In this document: positions 18,172 through 28,594 of the stretch, piece by piece
Layout: every line of letters starts with the position of its first letter
How positions within the stretch are numbered: position 1 is the first letter of the stretch
Assembly (NCBI GenBank): GCA_022819985.1
Contig: JAJEGH010000043.1
Coordinates: 1-64,000, forward strand
Reading direction: 5' to 3'
DNA length: 64,000 bases
DNA from: Alphaproteobacteria bacterium
GTDB taxonomy: Bacteria > Pseudomonadota > Alphaproteobacteria > Bin65
Notes under the pieces: model-generated
The model's database searches: none
What the model was told of the DNA's origin: nothing
Seen by the model: only the letters and a program-made list of their open reading frames with translations
Made by a program: the position numbers and the translations under genes

Positions 18172-18891
18172 CTACGGGTCCGGAGGGGCGTCGACCCGGT
18201 CATACTCTTCGTCGCCGCCCTTGGGGCGGGACTGGAGCAGGGGCCGGCCCTCGACCAGATAATAGATGGATTCGGCGATGTTCGTCGCGTGGTCGCCGAC
18301 CCGCTCGATATTCTTGGCGATGAACAGCAGGTGGGTGCAGGAGGAAATGCTGCGCGCATCCTCCATCATGTAGGTCAGCAGCTCGCGGAACAGGCTGATA
18401 TACATCTCGTCCAGTTCTTCGTCCCGCCGCCACACGGCGATCGCCTTCTGGGTGTCCCGGTCCGAATAGGAATCGAGAACCTCGAAAATCATCGAGAGGG
18501 CAAGGCGCCCCATCCGGGGAATGGCGTGGGCGGGCCGGACCTGCGGGCTCTGCGCCAGGGTCATCGTCCGCTTCGCCACGTTGGTCGCATAGTCGGCGAT
18601 CCGCTCGAGGTCGCTGGAGATCTTCAGCGCGACGATGATTTCGCGCAGGTCGCTCGCCATCGGCTGGCGCAGCGCCAGCAACTGCACGACGAACCGGTCG
18701 ATCTCGTGCTCCATCTCGTCGACGCGCGCGTCGCCCTCGATCGTCCGGCTCGCCAGATCGGTATCGCGCCGCTGCATCGCCTCCAGCGCATTGACGAGCT
18801 GGGATTCCGCGAGGCCGCCCATCTCGGAGACCTTGTTTTTCAGTTCGTTCAACTCCTGGTCGAACGCGCTGACGATATGTTCCGATGCCAT
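18172..18891 (-). CDS. phoU: Phosphate signalling protein PhoU
   Basis: The 239-residue all-helical protein has two PhoU three-helix repeats. Each carries a metal-binding signature: DEMEHEIDRFVVQLLALRQPMASDLREIIVALKISSDLERIADYATNVAK and a second one ending LLFIAKNIERVGDHATNIAE. PhoU links the Pst transporter to PhoR and PhoB and silences the regulon when phosphate is plentiful. It lies between pstB and phoB on the same strand with short gaps. A charged C-terminal tail (KGGDEEYDRVDAPPDP) follows the fold. Confidence 0.97.
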   Translation of the reverse strand: MASEHIVSAFDQELNELKNKVSEMGGLAESQLVNALEAMQRRDTDLASRTIEGDARVDEMEHEIDRFVVQLLALRQPMASDLREIIVALKISSDLERIADYATNVAKRTMTLAQSPQVRPAHAIPRMGRLALSMIFEVLDSYSDRDTQKAIAVWRRDEELDEMYISLFRELLTYMMEDARSISSCTHLLFIAKNIERVGDHATNIAESIYYLVEGRPLLQSRPKGGDEEYDRVDAPPDP

Positions 18892-18964
18892 CGCGATTGC
18901 CCCTCAGGCCGCCTGTCTCCCGCAACCCGGTCCGGCGCCGCTGCGCCGTCCCAGCCGAACCGGC

Positions 18965-19798
18965 CTAGCCGAACCGGCCGGTGATGTATCCCTGGGTCTT
19001 CTCGTGCCGCGGGTTGGTGAAGATCTGCGGCGTTTCCCCCTGCTCGATCAGGTCGCCCAGATGGAAAAACGCCGTTTTCTGCGAGACCCGCGCCGCCTGC
19101 TGCATCGAGTGGGTGACGATGACGATGGTGAAATTCTGGCGCAATTCGTCGATCAACTCCTCGATGCGCGCGGTTGCGATCGGGTCGAGGGAGGAGCAGG
19201 GCTCGTCCATCAGGATTACTTCGGGGCCCACGGCGATCGCCCGGGCGATGCACAGGCGCTGCTGCTGGCCGCCGGACAGGCTGGTGCCGGGGTCGCCGAG
19301 CCGGTCCTTCACCTCGTCATACAGGCCGGCCTTGCGCAGGCTCTGTACGACGACCTCTTCGAGGTCGCTCTTGTCCGAGAACAGGCCGTGGACCCGCGGG
19401 CCGTAGGCGACGTTGTCGAAGATCGATTTCGGGAACGGGTTCGGCTTCTGGAACACCATGCCGATGCTGGCGCGCAGCTGCACCACATCCACCCCGGCGT
19501 CGTAGATATCCTGCCCGTCGAGTTCCAGTTGGCCGGTCACGCGGCAGATGTCGATCGTGTCGTTCATCCGGTTCAGGCAGCGCAGGAAGGTGGACTTGCC
19601 GCAGCCAGACGGCCCGATCAGCGCCGTCACCTCGCGCTCGCCGATATCGAGCGAGACATCGCGCAGGGCGTGTTTCTCGGCATAGTGGACGTTGACGTTC
19701 CGGGTCTTCATCTTGACCCTGAATTCCGGAGCGTCCGCCGGCTCCGCAATCGCCGCCGCCGGGGGCGCCTCGATATTTTCCATCGCGATCTCGTCCAT
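18965..19798 (-). CDS. pstB: Phosphate ABC transporter ATP-binding protein PstB
   Basis: The 277-residue ATPase powers high-affinity phosphate import. Walker A is GPSGCGKST, the PstB-specific LRCLNRMND follows, then [21 protein letters not shown], signature [14 protein letters not shown] and Walker [14 protein letters not shown]. The N-terminus has about 30 extra residues ([23 protein letters not shown]) before the conserved core; an internal ATG (MENIEAPP) is an alternative start. It is 9 bp from pstA. Confidence 0.97.
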   Translation of the reverse strand: MDEIAMENIEAPPAAAIAEPADAPEFRVKMKTRNVNVHYAEKHALRDVSLDIGEREVTALIGPSGCGKSTFLRCLNRMNDTIDICRVTGQLELDGQDIYDAGVDVVQLRASIGMVFQKPNPFPKSIFDNVAYGPRVHGLFSDKSDLEEVVVQSLRKAGLYDEVKDRLGDPGTSLSGGQQQRLCIARAIAVGPEVILMDEPCSSLDPIATARIEELIDELRQNFTIVIVTHSMQQAARVSQKTAFFHLGDLIEQGETPQIFTNPRHEKTQGYITGRFG

Positions 19799-19807
19799 GA
19801 CGATCCC

Positions 19808-21112
19808 CTACCAGCGGCGTTCGAATTTCTTGCGAAGGTACACGGCCGACGCATTCATGACGACCAGGAAGACCAGCAGCACGATGACCGCGCCGGAGGT
19901 TTTCTCGACGAAGCCGCGCTCCGGGCTGTCGGCCCACAGATAGATCTGCACCGGCATCACCGTCGACGCGTCGGCCGGCCCGCCGGGGATGTCGACGATG
20001 AAGGCCACCATGCCGATCATCAGCAGCGGCGCGGTCTCGCCGAGCGCCCGCGCCATGCCGATGATCGTTCCGGTCAGGATTCCCGGCATCGCCAGCGGCA
20101 GGACATGGTGGGAGACCACCTGCATCCGCGACGCGCCGAGGCCGAACGCGGCCTCGCGCACCGAAGGCGGCACGGCCAGGAGCGAGGCGCGGCCGGAAAT
20201 GATGATGGTCGGCAGCGTCATCAGCGCCAGCACCATGCCGCCGACCAGCGGCGCCGAGCGCGGTAGTTCGAAGAAGTTCAGGAACACCGCCAGGCCGAGC
20301 AGGCCGAACACGATCGACGGCACTGCCGCCAGGTTGTTGATGTTGACCTCGATCAGGTCGGTCAGCCGGTTCTTCGGCGCGAACTCCTCCAGATAGACCG
20401 CCGCGGCGAGACCGACCGGAAAGGCCAGGATCAGCGTCACCAGCATGGTCAGGAAGGAGCCGACGATCGCGCCCCAGATGCCGGCCTGCTCCGGCTCGCG
20501 CGAATCGCCGGTGGCGAAGAAGCCGGAATTGAATCGCGTTTCGATCCGGCCGTCCTTCTCCATCCGGTCGTACCAGCGCAATTGCAGGTCTTTCACCTTC
20601 CGCCCGGATTCGGGCGCGTTGCGGCCGATTGCGCCCTTGGTCAACTGGTCGATATCGGACGACGCCTTGACCCAAATGGAAATCGTGCCGCCGATCCGGT
20701 CCGGGTTCGCGATCGTGAAATTCTGCAATGTCCGCTCGGCATCCGTGCTGAACATCGCGACGAGCAGGTTTTCCTGTTCCCGGCCTGCCGGCTTGTAGCG
20801 TGCGACCAGGGATTCGATCAGCGCGCCGCGGAAATCGCCGTCCTCGCGCAGGGTCTCGGGATCGGTCTTGCCGTCGGGCGCGATCAGGTCTTCGTCCAGC
20901 AGGACATCGACCTCGATCCAGGTCTGGTAAAAGGCCGGATAGCCTTTCGACACGATCGTGCCGGCCAGGAACAGCAGCATCAGGATGGCGAGCAGGATCG
21001 CCACGACACCGTAGATCCTGAAGCGCCGTTCCGCACGCAACCGCCGGTCGAGGCCGCGCCGGACCCTTTCCCTCTGGCCCGAGATCAGCACGGTGGAGGG
21101 GGCGTCAGTCAT
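19808..21112 (-). CDS. pstA: Phosphate ABC transporter permease PstA
   Basis: The 434-residue permease has an N-terminal DUF3333-type extension (one membrane helix YGVVAILLAILMLLFLAGTIV plus a periplasmic segment) typical of alphaproteobacterial PstA. The binding-protein-dependent permease domain follows, with the ATPase-contact loop EAAFGLGASRMQVVSHHVLPLAMPGILTG. It forms the channel with PstC. Its start overlaps the pstC stop by 8 bp. Confidence 0.96.
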   Translation of the reverse strand: MTDAPSTVLISGQRERVRRGLDRRLRAERRFRIYGVVAILLAILMLLFLAGTIVSKGYPAFYQTWIEVDVLLDEDLIAPDGKTDPETLREDGDFRGALIESLVARYKPAGREQENLLVAMFSTDAERTLQNFTIANPDRIGGTISIWVKASSDIDQLTKGAIGRNAPESGRKVKDLQLRWYDRMEKDGRIETRFNSGFFATGDSREPEQAGIWGAIVGSFLTMLVTLILAFPVGLAAAVYLEEFAPKNRLTDLIEVNINNLAAVPSIVFGLLGLAVFLNFFELPRSAPLVGGMVLALMTLPTIIISGRASLLAVPPSVREAAFGLGASRMQVVSHHVLPLAMPGILTGTIIGMARALGETAPLLMIGMVAFIVDIPGGPADASTVMPVQIYLWADSPERGFVEKTSGAVIVLLVFLVVMNASAVYLRKKFERRW

Positions 21113-22514
21113 ACTTCTCGCGGTATTTCTGGACCACCCTGAGGGCGATCACGTTGAGGCACAGGGTAACCAGGAACAGCACCAGGCCCAGCGCGAAGGC
21201 CGACAGGGTCTTGGGGCTGTCGAATTCGGGATCGCCGGTCAGGTTCGTGACGATCTGCACCGTCACGGTGGTCACCGCATCGAAGGGGTTGACCGTCAGC
21301 TTCGCCGAAAGGCCCGCCGCCATCACCACGATCATCGTCTCGCCGATGGCGCGCGAGACGGCGAGCAGCACGGCGCCGACGATTCCCGGCAGCGCGGCGG
21401 GCAGCACGACCTGGCGGATGGTTTCCGAACGCGTCGCGCCCAGCCCGTAGGAGCCGTCGCGCAGGGATTGCGGCACCGCGTTGATGATATCGTCGGAGAG
21501 CGAACTGACGAACGGAATGATCATGATGCCCATGATCAGGCCGGCGGCGAGCGCGCTTTCGGAAGCGACCGTCAGGCCGACGACCGCCCCGGCGTCGCGG
21601 ATCATCGGCGCCACGGTGAGCGCGGCGAAGAAGCCGTAGACCACCGTCGGGATACCGGCGAGCACCTCCAGCACGGGCTTGACGGTCGCCCGGAGGCGGC
21701 GCGAGGCGTATTCCGAGAGATAGATGGCCGCGAACAGGCCGACCGGCACCGCAACGATCATCGCGATGACCGTGATCAGCATCGTACCGGCGAACACCGG
21801 GATCGCGCCGAATGCGCCGGACGCTCCGACCTGGTCCTCGCGAATCGCGGTCTGCGGGCTCCATTCCAGCCCGAACAGGAAATCGACCGGCGAAATTTTG
21901 GTGAAGAAGGCCATGGCCTCGAACAACAACGACAGGACGATTCCGACGGTCGTCAGGATCGCGACGGTCGAAGCGACCATCAGCAGGATCAGGATCGCCC
22001 GTTCGACCCGGTTGCGCGCCCGCATGGCGGGCGAGACGCTCCGGTAGGCTGCGAGCAGGCCGAGGGCGGCGAGGATCGCCATGGCCGCCGCCATGATCCA
22101 GGACGACAGGGCCTGCAGCCGGAGAAACCGTGCGGCGCCCTGTTTCACCAGCGGGGTGATCTCGCCGCTGACGATATCGCCGGTTGCGTAGTTCGCGATG
22201 TTGTCGATCAGGAGCCGCTTCCGTTCGGGCGCGAGCGCTTCCTTCTGTCCGGTTTCGCCCTGCACGGTCACCTTGTCCGGCAGACCGTTCCAGACGATGC
22301 CCTCGACGATTGCGCTCTGGAACGAAATCCAGAACACGAACAGGATCAGGGCCGGAAGCGCGATCCAGATGGCGACATGGGCGCCGTAATAGCCGGGCAG
22401 AGAATGCAGGCGGGTCCGGCTGCCGGCGGCGAGCGCGCGGGCGCGCCCACGGCCCAGATAGAAGCCGATCACCGTCAACGCCAGCAGGACCGCCAGTATC
22501 GCCCCGTAGCTCAT
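21105..22514 (-). CDS. pstC: Phosphate ABC transporter permease PstC
   Basis: The 469-residue membrane protein has an N-terminal helix pair with a large periplasmic loop (residues about 75-130), followed by six helices and the EAA loop DGSYGLGATRSETIRQVVLPAALPGIVGA. GIPTVVYGFFAAL is a typical PstC stretch. The long N-terminus is usual for alphaproteobacterial PstC. It partners PstA. Confidence 0.96.
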   Translation of the reverse strand: MSYGAILAVLLALTVIGFYLGRGRARALAAGSRTRLHSLPGYYGAHVAIWIALPALILFVFWISFQSAIVEGIVWNGLPDKVTVQGETGQKEALAPERKRLLIDNIANYATGDIVSGEITPLVKQGAARFLRLQALSSWIMAAAMAILAALGLLAAYRSVSPAMRARNRVERAILILLMVASTVAILTTVGIVLSLLFEAMAFFTKISPVDFLFGLEWSPQTAIREDQVGASGAFGAIPVFAGTMLITVIAMIVAVPVGLFAAIYLSEYASRRLRATVKPVLEVLAGIPTVVYGFFAALTVAPMIRDAGAVVGLTVASESALAAGLIMGIMIIPFVSSLSDDIINAVPQSLRDGSYGLGATRSETIRQVVLPAALPGIVGAVLLAVSRAIGETMIVVMAAGLSAKLTVNPFDAVTTVTVQIVTNLTGDPEFDSPKTLSAFALGLVLFLVTLCLNVIALRVVQKYREKYD

Positions 22515-22685
22515 TTGCCCCCGCCGGAAGGTCGGGTCCCCGCCCGCCGGTCTTCGGGCTTCGGACCGAACCTCGATGAATCTGAAATGCGTTTAACGAA
22601 TTGCGTCCGGGAAAAATGCGCCGGCCGCCGGAAGATTCCGCGGCCGTGCGCCCGAAACAGCCGCGCGCGGCGCGAAGGAACCGGA

Positions 22686-22710
22686 CCGGAGCGCCCCGGC
22701 GGCGCTCCGG
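22686..22710 (-). promoter_or_regulatory. Hairpin between pstS and pstC
   Basis: CCGGAGCGCC (22686-22695) and GGCGCTCCGG (22701-22710) form a perfect 10-bp stem with a 5-base loop, 14 bp after the pstS stop. There is no T-run. Such hairpins behind binding-protein genes often stabilise the 5' mRNA and lower downstream expression; that role here is inference. Confidence 0.6.
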
Positions 22711-22723
22711 CCCCGGCGCCCGG

Positions 22724-23767
22724 TTACATCATCAGGTCGGGCAGGGATTTGCCCGCGGAGATGAAGTTTTTCATTTCGGCCCCCGGCAGCGGGATCAGGC
22801 CCTTGCCGACCAGGTAGCCGCGCTTGCCGATCGCCTTGCGGCTCATGAAGGCGCGGACATATTCCCGGATGCCCGGAATCTGGCCGACATGGTTCTTCTT
22901 GACATAGAAGAACAGCGAGCGGCTGACCGGGTATTTCTGCGCGGAGATGTTCTCGAAGGTCGGCGGAACGCCGTCGACGATCGAGCCCTGGACCTTGTCG
23001 CGGTTCTGGTCGAGGAAGGAGAAGCCGAAGACGCCCAGCGCGTTCGGGTCGGCTTCCAGCTTCTGCACGATCAGGTTGTCGTTCTCGCCGGCTTCGACCC
23101 AGGCGCCGTCCTCGCGGATGCCCCGGCAGACCCCCTTGTAGCGCTTCTTATCCTGCTTCTTGATCGCCTTCAGGCTCTTGAAGGTCTTGCAGCCGCCCTC
23201 CATGGCGAGTTCGTTGAAGGCGTCGCGGGTGCCGGAGGTCGGCGGCGGGCCGAGCACTTTGATGGCGACGTTCGGCAGGGCCGGATTGACGTCCTTCCAG
23301 GTCTTGTTCGGGTTCGGCACCAGCTTGCCGCCGTCCTTGTGGCTTTCCGGGACCAGCTTGGCGAGCGCCAGGAAGATGTCCCGGCGGCTCAGCTCGATCC
23401 GCCCGGACTTTTTCGAGTTGGCCAGGACGATGCCGTCATAGCCGATCTTGAATTCGGCGACCTTGATGCCGTTCTTCGTGCAGCGCTCGTACTCGCTCTT
23501 CTTGATGCGCCGCGAGGCATTGGTGATGTCCGGCGTCTTCACGCCCAGCCCGGCGCAGAACAGCTTGAGGCCGCCGCCCGAGCCGGTCGATTCGATGACC
23601 GGCGTCTTGAACTTGCTGCTCTTGCCGAACCGCTCGGCGACGACGGTCGCGAACGGGTAAACCGTGGACGATCCGACGATGCGGACCTGGTCGCGCGCCG
23701 CGGCCTGGCCGGCCGCACCGGCCAGCGCCAGCGCCCCGACGGTTGCGAACATGACGGTGTGTTTCAC
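22724..23767 (-). CDS. pstS: Phosphate-binding protein PstS
   Basis: The 347-residue periplasmic protein is read from a GTG at 23767 (VKHTVMFATVGALALAGAAGQAAARDQ), which has a good signal peptide and a GGAG ribosome site 7 bp upstream; the ATG at 23908 adds a non-signal extension. Phosphate-binding motifs are VRIVGSSTVYPF, ESTGSGGGLKLFC and TSGTRDAFNE. It belongs to the longer PstS type with Cys residues, not the short E. coli form. It is first gene of pstSCAB-phoU-phoB. Confidence 0.95.
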   Translation of the reverse strand: MKHTVMFATVGALALAGAAGQAAARDQVRIVGSSTVYPFATVVAERFGKSSKFKTPVIESTGSGGGLKLFCAGLGVKTPDITNASRRIKKSEYERCTKNGIKVAEFKIGYDGIVLANSKKSGRIELSRRDIFLALAKLVPESHKDGGKLVPNPNKTWKDVNPALPNVAIKVLGPPPTSGTRDAFNELAMEGGCKTFKSLKAIKKQDKKRYKGVCRGIREDGAWVEAGENDNLIVQKLEADPNALGVFGFSFLDQNRDKVQGSIVDGVPPTFENISAQKYPVSRSLFFYVKKNHVGQIPGIREYVRAFMSRKAIGKRGYLVGKGLIPLPGAEMKNFISAGKSLPDLMM

Positions 23768-23984
23768 GGATATTTCTCCAGTCTTGAAGGCTGCGCCCCG
23801 GAACCGGCCGGAATACGCAGCGCGATTAGAGCCAAATCGGGAAGGAAGCGCAGCACAGGCATTCGCACCCGGAATCCGGTTGCACGGCCCCATGCGTTTT
23901 CTCCTCACCGCATACCGCAGCGACCCCGGTTGGAAGGGAGGGCGCTGCCGGCGCTCCGGACGCTAACGGCCGCTCGCTTCCGAA

Positions 23985-24006
23985 ATACTACAGTTTTGCG
24001 TCAGAT
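23985..24006 (-). promoter_or_regulatory. Candidate Pho box upstream of pstS
   Basis: On the minus strand CTGACGCAAAACTGTAGTA contains two CTGTCAT-like half-sites (CTGACGC and CTGTAGT) spaced 11 bp apart, the geometry bound by PhoB. It lies 218 bp before the pstS start and 150 bp before the divergent malate synthase gene. The match is imperfect. The rest of this 390-bp divergent region shows no other clear motif. Confidence 0.45.
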
Positions 24007-24156
24007 TTGTTACGGCGGCCCCTTTGCGGCCCTGTTGCAACCCCCTTGCGGAAGAGCGAGGCGGCGCGGTGCGCCGAAGCCGCCCTTGACCCGGCCCGGC
24101 ATTTGCCGTTGAACCGAAAAAGTCTGGAAAATCGACAGATTCGAAAGTCTCCGACT

Positions 24157-25749
<1,593 letters not shown>

Positions 25750-25837
25750 GGACCGCAGCGCGCCGAGTTGGGTGACGTCGAACCGGCCCCCCGGCTCACC
25801 CCCACCCACTTTCTATATCGGGCCTCCCCCTCTGAAG

Positions 25838-26059
25838 AGGATTCCTCTGCGAAATTCGGACAGAGCGAAAACGGGCGCCGGCGCAGCCTTCCCCGCGATA
25901 CCCCTCCCCCTGCCCCCTCCCCCAAGGGGAGGGGGGTAACGCATTGGAATTGCGCCGGTTTTTCCTGCTTTCGCACGACAGTTCCCACAAGAACATCCCC
26001 GCTCCCCTCCGGGGGAGGGGGCCTCCGGCACAGCCACGCCCCTCTCGCAGAGGAATCCT
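25838..26059. mobile_element. Family A MITE-like element with 15-bp terminal inverted repeats
   Basis: AGGATTCCTCTGCGA (25838-25852) is exactly complementary to TCGCAGAGGAATCCT (26045-26059). The interior has the family A palindromes CCCCCTCCCCCAAGGGGAGGGG (split arms near 25897-25937) and a diverged copy near 26003-26030. It is about 222 bp long with no transposase gene, as expected for a non-autonomous element. It lies 88 bp after aceB. Confidence 0.75.
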
Positions 26060-26161
26060 TATGGGTTCCCCTGCAAAAGAGCGAAGGCGCCGCCCGCACC
26101 CTCCATGCGGCCGGGCCCATCGGGCTTGCTCTAAAAAATTCCCTTCTTTCGATAATTTTCC

Positions 26162-26190
26162 TTGACACGGCAATGCCCGCGCCCTATATC
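26162..26190 (+). promoter_or_regulatory. Canonical sigma-70 promoter with no gene downstream
   Basis: A perfect TTGACA (26162-26167) is followed after 17 bases by TATATC (26185-26190). Such a match is unusual in DNA this rich in G+C. Transcription would run rightwards into about 570 bp without a same-strand gene. Confidence 0.6.
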
Positions 26191-26764
26191 GACCCAGTCA
26201 ACGCCCGAAGTGCGCCTGCCGCGGCCAGCCGACGCCCCCAAAGAAGCGAACGAAGAAACAGGCGGGATCCTTCCCGCTTTCCGGCCCGCCGCCGCCGATC
26301 GGCTATCCGATCCCCATCCAATGCGCCGCCCTTAGCGCCGCCGGGGCTTGACGGCCGGACCCCGTCCGGTTCGACCATCCGCTTCCGCCGGGCCCGCTGC
26401 CCGCCATGCTGCCCGGCGATGCCGCCCCCGGTGTCGAGCGGCGCTCCGGCTCGGCCGGGAGGTTGGAAAATTTCCTATCGAGATTGTTTTTGCGCACTCC
26501 CGAATCGCGGTTTCCCAGCATTTCTGCGGGGTTGGGGCGCTTCGAGAGGCGCAAAGTGCAAAAAAAGCCTGTGGGTAGACCAGTCTGTCCAAACTGGCAC
26601 CCGGCGCGGAGAAACGGCGGAAAACTGCGGAAAAACGGCGGTGGCACCGATGAAAAAACTGGAACGAACGATCAAAAAAGAGGAGGGCATTTGAGCGGCG
26701 GTTTCGCCCCTTCGCGGAAGAGTCGCGAAAGGGCGGACGCTCCCGTTTCCCGTAGAGTTTCCGG
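26191..26764. other. Gene-free stretch downstream of the orphan promoter
   Basis: No open frame here has family features or a sensible start. The left half is G+C-rich. The right half (about 26460-26690) is clearly more AT-rich, with a short inverted repeat CCAGT-N8-ACTGG (26579-26596). I found no match to tmRNA, RNase P RNA or SRP RNA hallmarks by eye. A small RNA is possible. Confidence 0.35.
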
Positions 26765-27646
26765 TCAGGCGGGTTTGCCCTTCGCCTCCCGCCGCATGAC
26801 GTAGATGCCGACGGCGATCAGCACGGCGGCGCCCAGAATCGTGACCGTATCGGGAAATTCGCCGAAGAAGACCAGGCCCAGCAGGACGGCCCAGGGAAAG
26901 GTCGTGTAGACGAAGGGCTGCAACAACGACGCCGGCGCCGCATTGAGCGCCAGGATCAGCGTGTAGTGCGCGGCGGTACCGAGGAAACCCGCCGCAACCA
27001 GCAGCAGCCAGGTCTGCGGGCTCGGCCAGACCCAGTCGACCCAGCCGAAGGTGCTGGTGAACGCCGCACCGGCAAGCACGGTCCACAACAGCGTCGTATC
27101 CTGCCCGTCATAATGCGCGGTCAGGCGGATCAGCACCTGGTAGAACGCCCAGATCAACGCGCCGGCGACCGGCAGCAGGTGATACCAGTCGAGGTCGAGG
27201 AAGCCGGGGCGGACGATCGCCAGAACCGCGAAGAAGCCGATTCCGACCGCGATCCAGCGCCGCCAGCCGACCCGCTCGCCGAGCATCGGGACCGCCAACG
27301 CCGTGACGATCAGCGGGACGGCGGCGGCGACCGCGTGAACGTCGGCGACGGGCAGATAGCGGAAGCTCAGCACGAAGACGGCGATCTCCGCCACCAGCAC
27401 CAGGCTGCGGCCGAGCTGGAGCCAGGGATTCCGGCTCTTCAGCTTGGGGCGGACGGTGCGCGGGCCGACTATCGCGACCACGATCGCGGCGAAGATCAGG
27501 AAACGCACCCACAGGATCTGGCTGACCGGCAGGCGCTGGGTCAGTTCCCGGGCCAGCGTGTCGACCGCGACGAAGAAGAACATCGACACGCACATGATCG
27601 CGATGCCCCGGACCGGGTTGTCCGCCGGGCTGTTCTGGACGGCCAT
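26765..27646 (-). CDS. EamA-family (DMT) transporter
   Basis: The 293-residue protein has ten predicted transmembrane helices in two five-helix EamA halves, the second starting around residue 150 (LLPVAGALIWAFYQVLIRLTA). Typical EamA features include the P-rich VPLIVTALAVPMLGERVGWRRWIAVGIGFFAVL segment in half one and TTFPWAVLLGLVFFGEFPDTVTILGAAVLIAVGIYV in half two. Members export amino acids or other metabolites, or transport nucleotide sugars; the substrate is not predictable. It is read in the same direction as the flavoprotein pair upstream, about 190 bp away. Confidence 0.92.
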   Translation of the reverse strand: MAVQNSPADNPVRGIAIMCVSMFFFVAVDTLARELTQRLPVSQILWVRFLIFAAIVVAIVGPRTVRPKLKSRNPWLQLGRSLVLVAEIAVFVLSFRYLPVADVHAVAAAVPLIVTALAVPMLGERVGWRRWIAVGIGFFAVLAIVRPGFLDLDWYHLLPVAGALIWAFYQVLIRLTAHYDGQDTTLLWTVLAGAAFTSTFGWVDWVWPSPQTWLLLVAAGFLGTAAHYTLILALNAAPASLLQPFVYTTFPWAVLLGLVFFGEFPDTVTILGAAVLIAVGIYVMRREAKGKPA

Positions 27647-27717
27647 GGCTGCGGCGTTATCCCTTGCCCGCGGCAGGCGCGCCGACGCCGGCAGCGCAGG
27701 CCGGGGCCGCCGCGGCC

Positions 27718-27762
27718 GGCGGCAGGGCGATTGGCGGCAGGGCGATTGGCGGCAGGGCAGCT
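27718..27762. repeat. 15-bp tandem repeat, three units
   Basis: GGCGGCAGGGCGATT occurs twice exactly and once with two changes, followed by a partial unit. It lies in the 187-bp space between the EamA gene and the Fe-S gene. No gene overlaps it. Confidence 0.8.
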
Positions 27763-27833
27763 GGCGCCAAGGCGGGCGGCGCCGCGCGGGTCTTGCGGTC
27801 GAAGGCGGCGCGACGGGCGTTCAGCGGAACGGC

Positions 27834-28586
27834 CTAGGACGCGCGCTGCCGCGCCTTTTCGGCAGCGGAGGGCAGCCGGTCGCCGGCGGCCTCGACCAGT
27901 TCCCGGACCACCAGGCCCTTCAGGTCGATGCCGACGCCGCATTTGCAGCCGGGGCAGCCGACGCATGCGTCGAGGCCGAGATCGATGGCGTTGTCCAGCG
28001 CCGCCTCGCGGCCGGAGGCGGCGGTCAGCGGGTCGATGCGGATCATTTGCAGCTTCAGCAGCGAGAAGGGATTGCCCCAGCGATAGCCTTCCGCCGGGTC
28101 CGGCCGGTCGGTCGGGTCCATATCGCCGGGCAGGCCGCCGTCGAAGTTGCGCATGTGCATCGGGCACTTGTTGAGGCAGGCGTAGCATTCGATGCATGAG
28201 GTGAGCTCGTGATACGCCTCTGGCGCCTCGACGTTCAGGTCGTTGCCCTGCGCGGTTTGCAGGCGCCCGCGCATCTGCCGGGCGATGCCGTCGCGGCGCA
28301 CCACGAGGTCGGCGACCGCCGGCAGGGTCGCCATGGGGCTCAGCCGGTCGCCCTCCCGCGCCCGGGCGCGGCAGGCGATGATCGGCCGGCCGTTGACGTC
28401 GATGGTGCAGACGCCGCAGTTGCGCGCCCGGCAGCCGTAGCGGAAGGCGAGGTCCGGCATGGTCGTCGCCTGGGCCTGGAGCAGGACGTCGAGCACCATC
28501 GGCCTCTCGTCCTCCGAGCGGCGGGCATAGTCGAACTCGACGACGGCCTCCTCGCCGTCCCGGACGGTGACGATTTCTACTTTCAT
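27834..28586 (-). CDS. Fumarate reductase / succinate dehydrogenase-like Fe-S subunit
   Basis: The 250-residue electron-transfer subunit has a 2Fe-2S ferredoxin part CRARNCGVC…C (about 51-71) and a 4Fe-4S motif CIECYACLNKCP (about 129-140). A third cluster region CVGCPGCKCG is unlike the usual CxxxxxC…CP pattern of SdhB. It passes electrons between the flavoprotein encoded 8 bp upstream and an unknown partner. No membrane-anchor subunit (SdhC/D or FrdC/D) is nearby, so the pair may be soluble or use another anchor. The substrate is uncertain. Confidence 0.85.
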   Translation of the reverse strand: MKVEIVTVRDGEEAVVEFDYARRSEDERPMVLDVLLQAQATTMPDLAFRYGCRARNCGVCTIDVNGRPIIACRARAREGDRLSPMATLPAVADLVVRRDGIARQMRGRLQTAQGNDLNVEAPEAYHELTSCIECYACLNKCPMHMRNFDGGLPGDMDPTDRPDPAEGYRWGNPFSLLKLQMIRIDPLTAASGREAALDNAIDLGLDACVGCPGCKCGVGIDLKGLVVRELVEAAGDRLPSAAEKARQRAS

Positions 28587-28594
28587 GCCCCGCC

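Noticed and set aside
16407-18323. A 638-codon plus-strand frame across dnaN and phoB
   Set aside because: It is antisense to two certain genes and shows no domain.
26184-26378. 64-codon minus-strand ORF in the post-aceB gap
   Set aside because: No ribosome site, family or conservation argument; composition is like the surrounding non-coding DNA.
25768-26694. Open frame of 308 codons after aceB
   Set aside because: It runs through the MITE-like element, has an Arg/Pro-rich composition and no start with a ribosome site.
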